From Membranipora membranacea (taxonomy: Eukaryota; Bryozoa; Gymnolaemata; Cheilostomatida; Membraniporidae): a stretch of 60,000 nucleotides of DNA. The notes under the pieces were generated by a model. It saw only the letters and a program-made list of their open reading frames with translations, had not been told where the DNA came from and searched no databases. This document shows positions 11,690 through 23,334 of this stretch, in pieces (the stretch's first letter is position 1; each line of letters opens with the position of its first letter). Position numbers and translations under genes: made by a program. The DNA is taken from contig OU612072.1 of the NCBI GenBank assembly GCA_914767715.1, positions 15,378,001-15,438,000 of the forward strand, given 5' to 3'.

Positions 11690-12870
11690 CTACTTAATAA
11701 TAAACCTAGACAGGACACTGTATGGAGCATTAGCATTGAGGCAGTGAGGCTCTTATTATGGTGACCGACATCACTTGAGGGTGTAGAAACAGTGATTTCT
11801 ACTCATAGCTATCATTGATTTACCTGTCCCAGCTGTGGTTAAATGTTGATAACTCAATTGACTTCAATCGGATTTTAAGTTTGAAAATCGCAATAGATTC
11901 AGCAGCTTCTGCCGATCCTTTTGATAGCGTATTAAGTTTCGTAGCTTACATAATATCGATAAAGCAAGCTATTGAAAACGGTGCATAGACATAAAGCTAT
12001 AATTTCTTTTGCAGTTTCAGTCCTGAATAAATGCTTATATCTCAAACAATTTTGATGGAATTTTGAGTTTGAAAATCGCAATAGACTCAGCAGCTTCTGG
12101 TGATCATTCTGATAGTCTGTTTAGCTTTATTAATCAAAAAAGCGAGCTATTGAAAACGGTGCATAGAATCAGAGCTAAAACTTTTTTTGCAGTTTCAACC
12201 CTGATTTGAAGTTTATTGCCTAATCAATTTTAATGGGATTTCAAGTTTGAGAATTGCGATAGACTCAGCAGCTTATGGGGTCAATTTGAAGGTCTGTTCA
12301 GGGTTGTAGCTCAAATATTATCAAAAAACCAAGTTATTGAAAACGGTGCTTCAGTTTCAGCCCTGTTTTAAAGTTTATTTCCTTATCAATTTCGATGGGA
12401 TTTTGAGTTTAAAAATTGCAATAGATTCAGTAGCTTGTGGAGATCATTTTGATGGTCTGTTCTGCCTGGTGGCTCGAGTATAACCAGGGAGTTCAGGACT
12501 TTCTTTCTTGGAATAACTGAGGAAGCAAGCAATTGAATTTACTTGGTGAATACACAATTACCAAATAAATAACTAATTTCATCTTTGCTTTTTTTGAATG
12601 CTTTTTTGCTCATTTTGAGCCAGGCATACGCAATAAGAAATGTCATGACCTTAGACAAAATATCCACCAACGTTATTGAAATGTGACCAACAGAGACCAT
12701 TGGAAGTAAAGAAGTCAAGGCCGGACCTCACAAAGCTTCAAATAAAATTGAAGTTCATAGTAGACGATATTCTGTGCAGCTATTATAATGGTCACTTCCG
12801 TGGGTCAAAAGTAAACGGAGACCTCCTGCCCGGCAGCATTCTCCTCGTGCTTACCTTATATTAGCAGCGT
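11690..12870 (+). repeat. Inverted-repeat element with internal ~175-bp tandem units, left copy
   Basis: This segment is the reverse complement of about 23335-24540. Inside, four units start near 11850, 12040, 12220 and 12380. Each carries GATTTTRAGTTTGAAAATYG, CAGCAGCTT and usually TATTGAAAACGGTGC. The right edge ends at CTTACCTTATATTAGCAGC and the left edge is near AATAAACCTAGACAGGACAC. I recognise no transposase; the 62-codon frame at 12676 matches no family I know. Confidence 0.75.
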
Positions 12871-13375
12871 AGCGTAGCATAGCATAGTTGTTAAGATCAC
12901 GGACTGTAGTGCAATAGGTCTCAAGCAGAATTTTGACCATCACTCTAGTAGTTGAGACCCGTAAGGATGTAGACCTCTGACCCAACTTGACCCTAACATG
13001 ACCCGACCACAGAAACCCGAAACCCGACCCGTTGAATCCACCCTGAATACAACACTAGGTATTCTGTGCATTTGAATAGTAGTGGTAGAAGTGTTAAGGG
13101 TAGACGGCTGTATTTGTTTCAATATTTCTTGGCTGATGATTGTAACTTATCAGGTTTGTTTCTGCCCTGGATTCGCCTAAGGAGTCAATTTTTTATACAA
13201 TCTCGTGCGGAAAGGTCTTTTACCTAAACTCACAAATTTTCTCTGTGTTTAAATTATTAGGGGCCGGACAAGGGCCGATATCATGCCCGGCGTCCCTTGA
13301 TTTTTCACATTATTTCATTGATGGGTATATAGTAAACTATGGCTCACAGCACAAACTAATTACGTCATGTTTAGT

Positions 13376-13445
13376 TGCAAGATGCTGGTAGAGGCATTTC
13401 ATTATCAAGTGGTTGATAATGAAATGCCTCTACCAGCATCTTGCA
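13376..13445. repeat. Perfect 33-bp inverted repeat with 4-nt loop
   Basis: Left arm 13376-13408 and right arm 13413-13445 are exact reverse complements (left arm starts TGCAAGATGCTGGTAGAGGC). The loop is GTGG. I found no mismatch. Confidence 0.95.
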
Positions 13446-13524
13446 CCGTTTGAGCACTTAAACTACGTCTAGTCGTGCTATTTAAGTAGGACAGTATTGA
13501 ATGCTATTGGCCTGTCTAGGTAGT

Positions 13525-14040
13525 ATATTAAGTCTATGGTCACACCCAACAGCCATTCAACCAACCAGAGGTCTCCCGGTCTCCATAATCACAGGCATCG
13601 GTCTTCTCCAATAATGCATACGGCCTCCCCTTTGGGTAAACATATGTTTGACGTGAGAAGCTTTTCACAGATTGGTAGGCAAGATACCAGAAGCTGCCAG
13701 GGCTATATGAAACATAAAGACTTCACAGGGCACCGACAGCCAAATAAGTATTCAGTATATAGTTTTTCAAGCGACTAGACTAGTAGCCTTTGTGGTTTAT
13801 ATGATAAGGGAGGCCGCTGTGGGTGAGGGATTCCCATGCAAACAGTAACCTTGCATCGAACTTGAGTAAATTGTTCTCTTACCTTCTCAGATGTTTGGGA
13901 TGGCTGAGATTATATGAGCTGCTATCCTGTATACCAAACTGTCATATAGATACTAATCACAACACAAAGTATAACGATAGTTCAGATTTGGTCAAGCTTA
14001 GCTTTGGTGTTGTGCTTTTGACTATCGCTTATATGTGAAT
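13525..14040. repeat. Duplicated block including the candidate 5' exon (copy 2)
   Basis: Partner of 3430-4000. A shorter, diverged third relative spans about 24575-24970. Confidence 0.75.
13883..13970 (-). other. Candidate 5' exon of small-protein member 2
   Basis: Same conserved block as at 3809-3895, with donor GTAAGA directly after 13883. It would pair with the acceptor near 9640, an intron of about 4.2 kb. The equivalent distance for member 3 is very similar. Confidence 0.3.
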
Positions 14041-14411
14041 GGGAAGGGGAAAATAGAGGTGTTGGATATTTGTTTGGATATTTGGAACTGGCAGTGCATG
14101 GAATGACTCACAGGAATTCCCCAAATGTTCATAAGCATCAGCAAGTTTGATTAATCATAAATTGTGTGTTGCACATAGCTACTTAACTTAAGATACTGTT
14201 ACTGTAAGGATATGATGAAGTAGTAGGAAATATAATATATTATATTAATTTGTACACAGTTCATATTTATTTATACATATAACAAGTATATAAAATACAT
14301 ATATCTATGTGACATATAGTCAAGAATATCGAAAAGAAATTTAACTTGGCCATAGAGTGTCTTGAAGTGTGACACTTTAATCTGACAGTACTTATCTTTT
14401 ATTCTCTACAT
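14041..14411. other. No gene recognised
   Basis: AT-rich sequence between a duplicated block and the exon 8 homologue of copy B. No homologue of exon 7 (EPAVKPCPSLNDF) is present. Confidence 0.55.
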
Positions 14412-15964
14412 AACTTTGGATACACAAAGATGGAAGCTGATACTATACTCAGAATAAATGTAGATTTAACATTTCGGCAGCACAGTCAAGGCCAAAACAG
14501 TGCTACCTGTGCTACATGGTATATCCTGGTAGGTGACTCAGGCATTCCGCCTTGTTTTAATAGCTTTATGGCTTGTCCACATTGTCCCAGATAGTCATCT
14601 AAGTCAATGTGAACATGTATCCCAGTGTGAACCAGCTTTTAGGGAAAAATTGAGAAGACATGGTTTGTTATTAAATTGATCTGTGTGTGGCAATGTCGTA
14701 CGTCCTTTCAATGTTGGCTGATCGCAATGGGATTTTTTAAAAAGTACTGATTCTCTGTTCATGTGATACAGCATCATTCCGCCCACCATGAGCTGTGCAG
14801 CAAAACATTTCAGGCTAGTGAGCATCAAATACAATACTCTAGCATACAAGTTTCTACCCCGTTCTGCAGTCTACTGACTATGGTTCAGCACACTTTGTCT
14901 TTGCAAACTGAGAGCAGCTTGACTGAGGCAAATACTTGAGTTTTCAGTCTTCAAACTGAGATAGCGCTTGCTTCTTTTAACAATCATTTCCTCCAATAGA
15001 CTGTGCTCTCTGACATACAAGGCAATCTTAGTTTCGCAAACAACTCACTGCCCCCTCCCCCTCCCCTCATTGGCTTACTTTGCCCTATATTCGCTAAATA
15101 GCTCAATAAACTTGACAGACTTTTCTTGCAAAAGGGCAGACAACTTGAGTTTTGCTTATGGTGCAAATTTTTTAGCGATGGATGAACTGAGAAACTGAAG
15201 AAAATGGATAATTTGGTCAACCTCTTTCTCTCAGGAGCTATGTTTTCTGTTTTAATTAGATAGATGGAAATCACTGTTCTCCTCAAGCTCATGGAAAGTC
15301 AGTAGCAAACCTCGGATATGCTAATGAAGTTAACAATGAGCATAGGTCTAGTGAAGGTATGTGATCTATATATCACCTCTATCAATAAGGAATTTGAGAA
15401 TTACCCAAACCGAAGTAAATTTCGTTGCTGAGTGATGGTTATAAAGATTTTCCAACCAATGGTGTCCAGATCAAGGGAGTTCCCCCGACCCAGCCAAACA
15501 ACCACATGTGTGTGAAAAACTGAAAATGTGACTTTCTCACGTTTTATGATACAATTTGGAAGTCGCCCATATTTTAGAATGTTGAATGAAGCTCATTGAA
15601 TACTCAACTTCGCATTGTTTTATTAATGAATAATCAACACAAAAGGCTAATGATTGCAGTCTAAGAAATTATCATTCACCCCAGTTTGAATTCTAAGCGA
15701 GTGATTTTTTCCTGTTATACAGTTGAGGGGCAATGTGAAGGTGTATCGGCCGGATATCACACTTTATCTCTTTACCTTGCTGGCTGCCCTTGGGGTACTG
15801 GTTACTTGGATGTGTATACTGGATGGAACAGCTGCAGGAACTGTGTCATCATTAACGAGTTGAGAAAAGCAACAAACATCGGAGCAGGTTAGCTAGCTGT
15901 AATCATCATTGTGTCTAATATTTGGATTTTACTTTTCGATGTAAAATAAGTGGGGTTACAAACA

Positions 15965-16150
15965 CAAGTCTGTCTCTATCCGAAGACTGAAAAACAGTGC
16001 CTTAAGTGCACGGCCGCCATATTTGGCGCCAAGTTGCTCTCAGTTTGCAGATAGATCGGAGCACACCCGGGGCGTCAATTGAGCCTATTAGTCGGTGGAC
16101 TGCAGCGGGATTCGAACACAAGACCTCCAAAGCTTGTAGTATGACCTGTC
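15965..16150 (-). mobile_element. tRNA-derived SINE, family 1, copy 3 (5' truncated)
   Basis: Reverse orientation: ACGGCCGCCATATTTGGCGC, GCTCTCAGTTTGCAG, TCGGAGCACACC and the box B complement GGGATTCGAACAC. The region carrying box A is degraded. It sits in an intron of copy B. Confidence 0.75.
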
Positions 16151-16320
16151 ACAGTCTATAGACTGAGAAAAAAAGTTGGGAAATGGCGCGGCCCTCGTTA
16201 GCATGTTTGAAACCCGTGATACTGCATCAGGATTTAAATCCAGGACCCTTACACCTGCAGATTAGAGCGTAGGCATTCCAAGCTACGAAGCAGCTTCTTA
16301 CGCCTGTTTATTTCGCTTTG
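16150..16320 (-). mobile_element. Degenerate SINE-like segment
   Basis: Contains a box B-like complement (GATTTAAATCCAGGACC) and a run resembling the head (GATTAGAGCGTAGGC). Weak; it may be a second older insertion next to copy 3. Confidence 0.35.
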
Positions 16321-17732
16321 TTGTCCAGTCAAATTGTTTTTGGTTGGTGCGATGCCATTTTGTTTAAAGGGCAACCAAGGTTTCGCAGCATTGTTTATTT
16401 GTTTAAAGAGGTTTTTCTAGAAAGTTTACAGATAATAGAGTAGTTAAAAAGTAACTTGTTGACCTCTATATACATTACATTAATGGGTAGTAAATAATGT
16501 GGTAGGCAGCATCAGCTTTATGTATTACGTAATGCAAAACTCAGAGTAGCTGCTGACTCTAAGCTGGGTATCACTTCAGTTTGGGGGAGTGTTACAGGAT
16601 GGCAGATTTTTCACTCATTTTTGTTGATGGAAAAGTTATTTATCATGACCTGGGTTAATTAGTTTATTCTTAGGTTAACCATTTAGGCTACTGTAGTCAT
16701 GTCATCGAATAGCCTTCGTGGTAGCTCTGACTAACCAATAGACTTATATAGCTATCAACTGTGTAGCAGTAGCTTTATGATAAAATTCAGTCTTCAGTGC
16801 CATGTCTGTCATGGTTGAGTGTCAAAGCTCAACATTAGGCTTGTCTTTAGCCTTGAGAGCTGCATTTGAAACATAAAATGTAAATTTATTATCAGCTGGA
16901 TTGAGTAACCTAACTAATAACTATTGAATCAGCAATCCAGCTGCACTATATTTCAAGACTGAAATCAGGAATAAATACTGTAGGAGGAAAGGTGTATTTG
17001 TAAATGGAACACCAGATGAAGTCAAACCTGTTTTCTGTGGCGATGTTATTTGTAATATAAAGATCTTAAAGGATCAATGTTTTGTCACGAGGCCTAAGAA
17101 CAATAAAATCTGTCTGTTGACATATCGTCTTATCTCTGCATTTAACCAACCCACCGACAAAGGGAGGTTCCAAGACATTGCTGTAATGATGATGGGGCTA
17201 AATATTAACAGGAATATGAAACTGCTCTGTTGTATTCTATTTCAGCTAAGTTTGAGTACCTGATGGATAAAATGTTTCACAAGAACTCTGGCTGAATAAT
17301 CATCCAAATAGAATTTTGTCTTTTTCCTTACGCAAGGTGCAAACTGCTATTGATCAATGAGAAGATGTTTGAAACCATGGTTGCCCTTCGAGCTTCTATT
17401 GTGACAAAATACAACTGCAGTTTTAGCTTCAAACAGTTGACATTGGGTTACTAGGTCACGATTACGTGAGACCTGGCCTTGGAGACTGGCAGGCGATTGT
17501 GGCTAGAGTTTTGGGTGCTCAAACTAGAGATACCCTATGCTACAATGTTCTGGGATCACTCCATCTGCTGCTATATATATGTAAGCATTCAGAGATGATC
17601 CTTATTTCAGTTTGATATTTACTTTAGTGATGGCACCCGATGGTCAGACATTGTATAGAGTTCCCATGTTGAACATTGTCATGCACGCTCTCGGACATCC
17701 AGCTAGGGGAGAGGATGAGGCTGTTATATGGG

Positions 17733-17965
17733 TAAGCCAATCAGAGATAAGTATATGTGTCATAGTGAGCCAATCAAGGATAAGTATATGTGTTGTATAA
17801 GCCAATCAGGGATAAGTATATGTGTTGTACAAGCCAATCAGGGAGAAGTATATGTGGAGTGTAAGCCAATCAGAGATAAGTATATCTGTGGTGTAATCCA
17901 ATCAGGGATAAGTATATGTGTCATAGTGAGCCAATCAGAGATAAGTATATGTGTAGTGTAAGCCA
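17733..17965 (+). repeat. Minisatellite of ~32 bp units starting at the exon 11 splice donor (copy B)
   Basis: About seven full units and one partial unit with consensus AAGCCAATCAGRGATAAGT followed by ATATGTGT and a short variable spacer. The first unit begins inside the exon 11 donor (GGGTAAGCC), so several later units reproduce a TAAGCC or CAAGCC donor-like context. Confidence 0.85.
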
Positions 17966-17996
17966 ATGACATATAAGTGATAATGTCGTTGTGATG

Positions 17997-18037
17997 AACC
18001 GAGGAGTTAGAGATATAGAGTCTCTAACTCCTTGGTT
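17997..18037. repeat. AACCGAGGAGTTAGAG hairpin (copy B intron 11)
   Basis: AACCGAGGAGTTAGAGA pairs with TCTCTAACTCCTTGGTT around an ATATAGAG centre. Confidence 0.75.
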
Positions 18038-19130
18038 AACCCACATTCTAATTCGAGATTATTAACATGTGTAACTCTGATTGTTATTGTCGATTTAGTG
18101 TGAGCTCCTAACATCTTTCGCCACTAATTAATAAAATTGACACCCGGTTGTCACACCTGATGGTAATCTTGCTATGTGAATTAATTCACTCTCTACTTAT
18201 CAGAGATATACATCCAAAAGTATATTACAAGATCAGTGTGGGGTATCGTGTCTGACTAATTTAACCTTATAGATCAGACAGACTAAGCAGACAAAATATT
18301 TTCTAGTAGTGTTGTCAATTTAAAACATAACAAAACATAAAACTGTATATATACTTTTTTTCAAATCGAGTTCAACCTCCCTTAAATTCCGATGTTTTAA
18401 TTCATATCCGACAGCCTACACTAAGCTTTACTCTGGCAGTGGACTGAGATTAGCTATGAGCGCAGACTCTAGAACTCCTTACGAAGGAATCAACTATCTA
18501 AACAAGAGGACAAACCTGCATAGACCTAATTTGAGTGAGTTATATCCGCCTTTGATAAAAATGTTAAACTATGAGAATAAAAACATTTTTACTCTTACTG
18601 AGGTCTTGGGAATTTGAACTTAATTTTATATTAAATTAAAACTAAATGTATTTACAGATTCAACATGAAATCACACTGGTTAAATCCGCCTTCAATAAAA
18701 ATTTAAAACTATGAATTTGAACACATATTGACCCTCACAGGCATCCTGAGAGGCTTGGAACTTTATTCAATATTAAATAAATATAACTAAATTTGTTTAC
18801 AGATATATCATGTTATCACACCAGGGAGGGTCCCTCCCTCCCTGGTCACACAAGATTCATAAACTAGGTAGATTAGGAATTATTTTTTCATGCTCAAAGA
18901 GGGGACAACTCTAGTAATATTTTCCATCATTTCACATTCAAGAAACTATTGTGAATATTTTAGATGAGGGTGTGTGTGAAGGAATACCTGCAGGAACGGT
19001 GAACTTGAATCTGGCATCTGGAAAATGCAAAGGATACAGCCGAACTGGAGAATGTTACTGGGGATGGAACAGCTATGTACATCTTATAATATCTGAATCT
19101 TATGACCAGCGAGAAATTATTCAGTTTTAG

Positions 19131-20231
19131 TGCGACAATGCCAGCATATTTCAGCCTTTCTGTGCCTACAATTGAGAACAAATCATCTCTTTTAAAGCTT
19201 GTCCTGTTATAGACAGACAATCTGCCTTTCAAATCTATACCAGTTGCAGCCACTAGGCTTAAATCTGGGTAAAGATGATTAATGATGTTTGCACTGGGAG
19301 AGTCCCTTTTCCTCTTTCTTTGACGAGTTCGGGTTTCTGTGTCTGTGAACAGGATTCTGACTAATGGTTTTATAGTTATTTGTGACTTTTTGTATTCCCA
19401 AAACAATGCGATTTAAAGACTAACAAAATCCTAGTTTGCTTTGATGTCTCACACATCTACCTGTTCAGTCAATGTATCACCCCTCAATGTATGAATGCAT
19501 GTTCTGGACTTTTCTTTTTTCTTTATCCTTACCAAAAAAATATATAATTGATGAATGATGATGATGCCTATAAGAAAAATATAAAAAACAATATTAATTG
19601 ATTTATTACAAAATGGCACTGTGGGGCAGAAAATGGGATGGGTCAGAGCAGTGGAGCCTTAAAGCAAAGAATGTTAAAGAAACGTGTAAACTTCAATTGC
19701 TTGACTCCTCTTTACAAGAAAAAATATGAACTATTCAAGATGTACCCATGGTCGTGTATATATACAAGTAATATATCATTAAATATATGTGGTACCCTAA
19801 AGCTAAAAATATAAAAAATGTATCACAGTGCAATGAAATAGTGAAAATTCAGTACGTTTAAAGATATATATCTCTTTTATAACTTTATGATCATAGCTAT
19901 TACCATTGGCGGTATATCAATATCATTGATTGTGATAAGAAGGCACTATAGTCCCTACCCGTGGGCTGTAAGGGATGTCATATTTAAGAACCAGTATTTG
20001 ATATAATTGTGGATCGGTTGAGTATATAATAAATAATAATGACTGAAGACCAACAGGACTTTTTGTCTGTAACTATCAAAGATCAAAGCATGAATTTAAT
20101 AAATAGTCATTTTCGCATTTTACTTTATGTTAGCAACTGTGGTGGGGGAGGGATTGATTATGAGTTTGATTAAAATCAGATGTCAAATCACACGCCACAT
20201 CCCGGAGCATGGGTGAGTTGTTGTGTCCTTT
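19131..20231. other. Non-coding part of the duplicated block
   Basis: Partner of 7995-9447. The long minus frame at 18960-19406 is the antisense shadow of exon 13 and its 3' flank. Confidence 0.6.
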
Positions 20232-20408
20232 TTAAACGCTGAAGTTGCTGTACTCTTCATGGTATGGATCATATTCAGTCTGAATAGGTAGTGAGTCACT
20301 ATAGAATTCCGTGTTGTTTGGATCGTAGCTGACTTGTGCAGATATGAAGGTGATACCAAAGTTACGGAGTAGATATGCTTTGTATCCATCGTACTCTGCT
20401 ACTGCCAT
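20232..20408 (-). CDS. Small 58-aa family protein, member 3
   Basis: The frame runs from ATG at 20408 to the stop at 20232, in the duplicated block 17992-21087. The acceptor CTCTTGCAG lies 14 nt upstream. The product is nearly identical to member 2, with changes near the end (PYHEEYSNFSV versus PFHVEYSNFSI). Function unknown; the Tyr- and Asp/Glu-rich C-terminus is its most obvious property. Confidence 0.5.
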   Translation of the reverse strand: MAVAEYDGYKAYLLRNFGITFISAQVSYDPNNTEFYSDSLPIQTEYDPYHEEYSNFSV

Positions 20409-21129
20409 CTTGAACAAGATACCTGCAAGAGGGAAAATATTAACATCTGTATATTGCATATAATTGCAGGAATATCAATTCAGGGGCGTAACAAATATGC
20501 CATACATGTAATGTAATATCCACCTTTTACTTACCTCTTACTTACCTCTCACTTATAAAGATTGAATTCATTTGAAAAATATTTAAGTATGTGTCAGAAA
20601 AAGTTAAATCAGATATACACAGGAAGTTATATTAATCAGGGGACAGGTGAATGTCCTATATGCTCTCTATATCCCTAAATAATATAAAATACAATTTTGT
20701 ACCATTGACTAAAGCCATCGATCGCAGTTTTATCTTCTCTCTTATCTTAATATCACACTTTTTTCCCATAATCATAGCGACATTTGTTAGAATCAATGTG
20801 CACACATGAGTGCATTGTATACTGTTTTGGAATTCTCAATTATTTCCTTACCTTTCCTAATTATAGAATTCACCTGGTTTGGTGAACTGGAGTACAATAT
20901 CCTTTATCCCTTTTCACTAGTTTCAGATGGCTTGGTTCAGGCAGCAAAGCGATATGATCTAGAGATAAGAAGATAAGATATTACTCCTTGCTTTGCTATG
21001 GAAGGGTAATGACACCATTAAATAGAAAACAAGTTAAACTAATGTAGATACTAATCATTGAATGAGGCTCACTCATTAGGCATTTTGGCTGAAAAATTTA
21101 AATCAGGCTATGTAATTGTTCTGACACAT

Positions 21130-21440
21130 GAAAAGAAAAATATCAGGTCGTGATCAAGCAACTGGAAACTTGAGTTACTGGAGGTACACAAGATCACACT
21201 GAGTCGTGAGTTTACATTATCAATTCTGAGGCTAAACTGAGAATTCCTGCTATAATGTGATAAGCAAACTGGAGCTAGGGGAGGTACACAAGACAACCCT
21301 GAGTCTGACCCTGAATCTCAGGCTAAACTGGGAATTCCTGGGAATTCAAGTTTAGCCTAACCTTAGCTGAATTTCAGTTTAGACTCAGTCTGACCCTGAA
21401 TCTCAGGCTAAACTGGGAATTCCTGTGAGCAAGCGGACTT
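21130..21440. repeat. GGCTAAACTGGGAATTCCTG repeat cluster
   Basis: Several copies of (GA)CCCTGAATCTCAGGCTAAACTGGGAATTCCTG occur in tandem, partly in inverted order (AAGTTTAGCCTAACCTTAGC). Related single copies lie at about 770-840 and 22750-22990. Confidence 0.65.
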
Positions 21441-22374
21441 AATTAACACCTACAAGGAAATACATGGATTTTCTACTCAGAAGTCTAACAAATTAATATA
21501 TAGAGATACCCTCACTAGAAAAGATGAAGCATCAACCTATGTAGTTGTTGATATTGAATTAGAAGTTGATATATTATTCAGGTATTTATGATTTATACAA
21601 AGTAGTTTCCTGTTCACATTTCACATCAGGTAATAGTATGTCTGACATATCATCCTATGGGGATGACCCAGACCCGCATTTTGAGGAATCTTTGTATTGT
21701 GTTGTTTGTTTAGACTGGATGAGTAAAAAGAACAAATTCCCGTTTCTCAATAATCAAAAACCTCTACAAAAAATGTGTTCTCGTCCTTTCAGGTATAAAG
21801 TGTTTTTCACAGAAGGAATGATTGCACGTAGAAAATGAAAAAAGGTGCTAAATGCCACCATCCATTTATCATCGAGCATGAGATGCCAGCAAGTGACAGC
21901 AAAATTAACAGCCCTCATTGATCAAAACCTGGCTCTGGCCAAGCCTTTGTGGTGGAGAAGCGAGAGCAATATATACAAATCGAAAATTGCTTCCTGACCG
22001 GCTCAGCTGTGATTGTATAAACAGTTTTAACAGTTTAAATCTGTCAAACTGTCAGTTACTATTATGTATATCCTCAATATCCCACTACTGCTGGTCACAA
22101 GGAAGAGTAAAATATAGTAATTTTGTCTATCAGGCTAAGTGAAATATGGCTGTTATTCTATCAAGGAGGAGTATCTGTATCTATCCTGTATTAGTAGGTG
22201 ACAAAAATTTAATTAATTGATTAAATTAGTTTAAATTAAAATTAATAATTTAACAAAAATTAGGGTTTTTTTACTGGCACGGATTTCGCTGAGCCCGTGT
22301 GAATCACCCTTCTAGATCTGGACGGAGTATCTTCGGTGTCTGTGTGCTCTATAGAATTTAGTGATTTTTACACG

Positions 22375-22520
22375 GTGTTAGAAAAAGTCTTTGTTGCCTA
22401 AACTCGCAATGATGATATCTGGAATTCCCACTCCAAGTTTAACTTTACTGGTGTTAATTTACTTAATTAGCCGTATAAATATAATATCATGTATGGTTAG
22501 GATGATGAGCCTAATGAAAG
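22375..22520. repeat. TTTACTGGTGTTAATTTACT repeat, third copy
   Basis: Direct-orientation partner of 10560-10700. Confidence 0.65.
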
Positions 22521-22739
22521 CACAAAAATAATTGAGAACTTAATATATTTATTTTAAAAAATCTACCAGGTTTGCGCTATGCGATAAAAAAAAAACTCAA
22601 CCTTATCTTAGTTATGATGAGCAATTAGTTTTTTTTTATATCTGACCACTCTATCTGATTTTATAACCAAAATCAGTGGCAAACATTTCATGAAAATGGC
22701 CAATGATCCGATGTATCCCCTTTTTAATTGGATTAAACA

Positions 22740-22990
22740 GAATACTGCTGGAATTCTTTATGTAATTGTTCTGACACATGAAGAACAATGTCAGTCCGTG
22801 ATCAAGCAACTGGAAACTTGAGTTAGGGGTGGTACACAAGACCACACTGAGCCATGAGTTTGCATTATCAATTCTAAGGCTAAACTGAGAATTCCTGCTA
22901 TAATAAGATAAGCAAACTGGAGTTAGGGGAGGTACACAAGAAAACCCTGAGTCTGACCCTGAATCTCAGGCTAAACTGGGAATTCCTCTA
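22740..22990. repeat. Second copy of the GGCTAAACTGGGAATTCCTG region
   Basis: Parallels 21108-21340, with the same order of ATGTAATTGTTCTGACACATGA, GATCAAGCAACTGGAAACTT, GAGGTACACAAG and the GGCTAAACTGGGAATTCC core. Confidence 0.7.
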
Positions 22991-23334
22991 ATTTTCTATG
23001 TTACACTTGATTTTATCAATGGGTTTTTTCGGATGAATAAATTTGATTCGTTTGTTCGGATAAATCGATAAAATTCGTTAGTCAGAGTGCAATAATGCCT
23101 GAATGCCATGATCGCTGAATAACAAATAACAAATAACAAAATGCCTCATTTGGTTAGCTTTTTGTGATTGTGAAGGATTAAAAGCAATTCATTTTTCAAG
23201 GAGTACGAAGCATGTCATAGATGCTGAGAATTTGGAATTAATGGGTTTCAAAAGTTCGAAAGACTGCGTTTCGTGGTCAGAATTGATGTATTATGATTTC
23301 CCAAATGACCGGATTTAGCTGTTGTTTGTTTTAT

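Larger units (their letters stand above)
14412..19130 (+). pseudogene. CTHRC1-like gene, copy B, degenerate homologue of exons 8-13
   Basis: Homologous segments: exon 8 14412-14528, exon 9 15260-15356, exon 10 15723-15887, exon 11 17628-17731, exon 12 18415-18534, exon 13 18964-19130. Exons 9, 10, 11 and 13 keep length, phase, acceptors and donors and would encode intact protein (VEGQCEGVSAGYHTL, GWNSCRN, VMAPDGQTLYRVP). Three defects are visible. The exon 8 acceptor is AT instead of AG. Exon 12 lacks 10 bp at its 5' end, giving a frameshift that reaches TGA within about 11 codons. Exon 12 also lacks 81 bp (27 codons) that include the CC pair and the next Cys of the domain. No homologue of exons 1-7 was found upstream. 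A pseudogene is most likely; a shortened transcript using exons 9-11 cannot be excluded. Confidence 0.65.
17992..21087. repeat. Segmental duplication, block 2
   Basis: Direct-orientation partner of 6773-10351, offset by about 11 kb. It contains the 3' end of copy B and small-protein member 3. An inverted, partial third copy is the 3' portion of the triple-domain gene, about 30065 down to 27400. Confidence 0.8.

Noticed and set aside
12676-12864. 62-codon frame inside the inverted-repeat element
   Set aside because: The reverse-complement partner at 23335-23540 has differences including non-coding changes; no domain seen, although it could be a decayed element ORF.
14984-15292. 102-codon minus-strand frame
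   Set aside because: It overlaps the exon 9 homologue of copy B on the other strand and includes low-complexity GGGGG; no family resemblance.
17733-17965. CRISPR-like array of ~32 bp repeats
   Set aside because: Units have almost no unique spacers, degenerate in tandem fashion, and sit in an intron of an animal gene; it is a minisatellite.
18960-19406. 148-codon minus-strand frame
   Set aside because: Antisense shadow of exon 13 of copy B and its flank; the same artefact appears as shorter frames at the paralogous sites.
21566-21838. 90-codon frame with MSDISSYGDDPDPHFEE
   Set aside because: It looked exon-like with an upstream CAG, but the related sequence at 1150-1250 breaks the frame and no partner exon was found.
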